From Caldithrix sp. (lineage in GTDB: Bacteria; KSB1; UBA2214; DYKH01), in NCBI GenBank assembly GCA_020722685.1, contig DYKH01000085.1:1-22870 (forward strand): a stretch of 22,870 nucleotides of DNA, read 5' to 3'. Shown one piece after another: positions 22,722 through 22,870 of the stretch. How positions within the stretch are numbered: position 1 is the stretch's first letter; every line of letters begins with the position of its first letter. The notes below the pieces were generated by a model that ran no database searches, was not told the DNA's origin, and saw only the letters and a list, made by a program, of their open reading frames with translations. A program made the position numbers and the translations under genes.

Positions 22722-22788
22722 GCAGGGGCTTTTTCCTGTAAGATAAGGGTTATCAAGACTCGGACCAAACAGGAGGAGGAGCCCCCGC
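22722..22788 (+). promoter_or_regulatory. Leader inverted repeat able to hide the ribosome site of the last gene
   Basis: The arm GCAGGGGCTTTTTCCTG (22722-22738) can pair, with G-U pairs and a small bulge, with CAGGAGGAGGAGCCCCCGC (22770-22788). The second arm holds the purine-rich ribosome site directly before the ATG at 22790. A transcript entering from upstream would form this stem, as in the protective leaders of several insertion sequences. Confidence 0.5.
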
Positions 22789-22789
22789 G

Positions 22790-22870
22790 ATGAAAACTAT
22801 AACAGAAATATTGGGTGGAGCGCAAATACTTTTGGGGATTTCGTTCAATATTCAGGATTCTTTCGAGGAA
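22790..22870 (+). CDS. Partial gene start, probable transposase N-terminus
   Basis: Twenty-seven codons run off the right edge: MKTITEILGGAQILLGISFN then IQDSFEE. GGAGGAGGAG lies just upstream. The sequence brings to mind the N-terminus of a large transposase group, but this is too short to name a family or show catalytic residues. The setting (inverted-repeat leader, neighbouring IS remnants and cassettes) supports an insertion sequence. The 22653-22721 stretch before it may contain the element's left end; I could not find a matching inverted end within the window. Confidence 0.45.
   Translation, partial: MKTITEILGGAQILLGISFNIQDSFEE

Noticed and set aside
1..22870. tRNA or rRNA genes
   Set aside because: No cloverleaf-like segment or rRNA motif was noticed; gaps between genes are mostly too short or are explained by IS remnants.

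Overview
This 22.9 kb bacterial window has two parts. About 19 kb is a compact metabolic region (roughly 700-19,700). The right end, and a short piece at the left edge, are a scrapyard of mobile-element remnants and toxin-antitoxin modules. Genes have strong AGGAGG-type ribosome sites, ATGA overlaps and moderate G+C. The organism cannot be fixed from the sequence. The mix of peptide and sugar ABC importers, a lactate/glycolate-type dehydrogenase with ETF, an attC-like site and VapBC modules suggests a fermentative anaerobe; a spirochaete is my guess, not a demonstrated fact.

Layout. 1-590: decayed IS21-type istA fragment (minus strand) with four short direct repeats at its end. 673-9226 (plus strand): anmK, a complete five-gene Opp/Dpp-type peptide importer, a GNAT acetyltransferase and an AmiE-like serine hydrolase. 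9238-13533 (minus strand): a carbohydrate ABC importer (binding protein and two permeases, no ATPase) and an N-acylglucosamine 2-epimerase. 13749-16223 (plus strand, divergent): an SGNH esterase, murQ and a MurR-like RpiR regulator. 16268-19700 (minus strand): a GlcD/LctD-type FAD dehydrogenase behind an unusual single-chain EtfB-EtfA fusion. 19824-20805: broken SPFH, istB and IS256-type transposase fragments. 20831-22652: two VapBC modules around an attC-like site and an IS200/IS605 3' remnant. 22722-22870: start of a further probable transposase gene.

Working together. AnmK converts anhydro-MurNAc to MurNAc-6-phosphate, MurQ removes its lactyl ether to give GlcNAc-6-phosphate, and MurR-like regulators sense MurNAc-6-phosphate. 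With a peptide importer, a sugar importer, an AmiE-like amidase candidate lacking a signal peptide, an SGNH esterase and an AGE epimerase around them, 673-16223 reads as one locus for salvaging cell-wall fragments (sugar and peptide halves). The lactyl group released by MurQ is D-lactate, and the adjacent dehydrogenase-ETF pair is a candidate to oxidise it; this link is inference but is the most interesting idea in the window.
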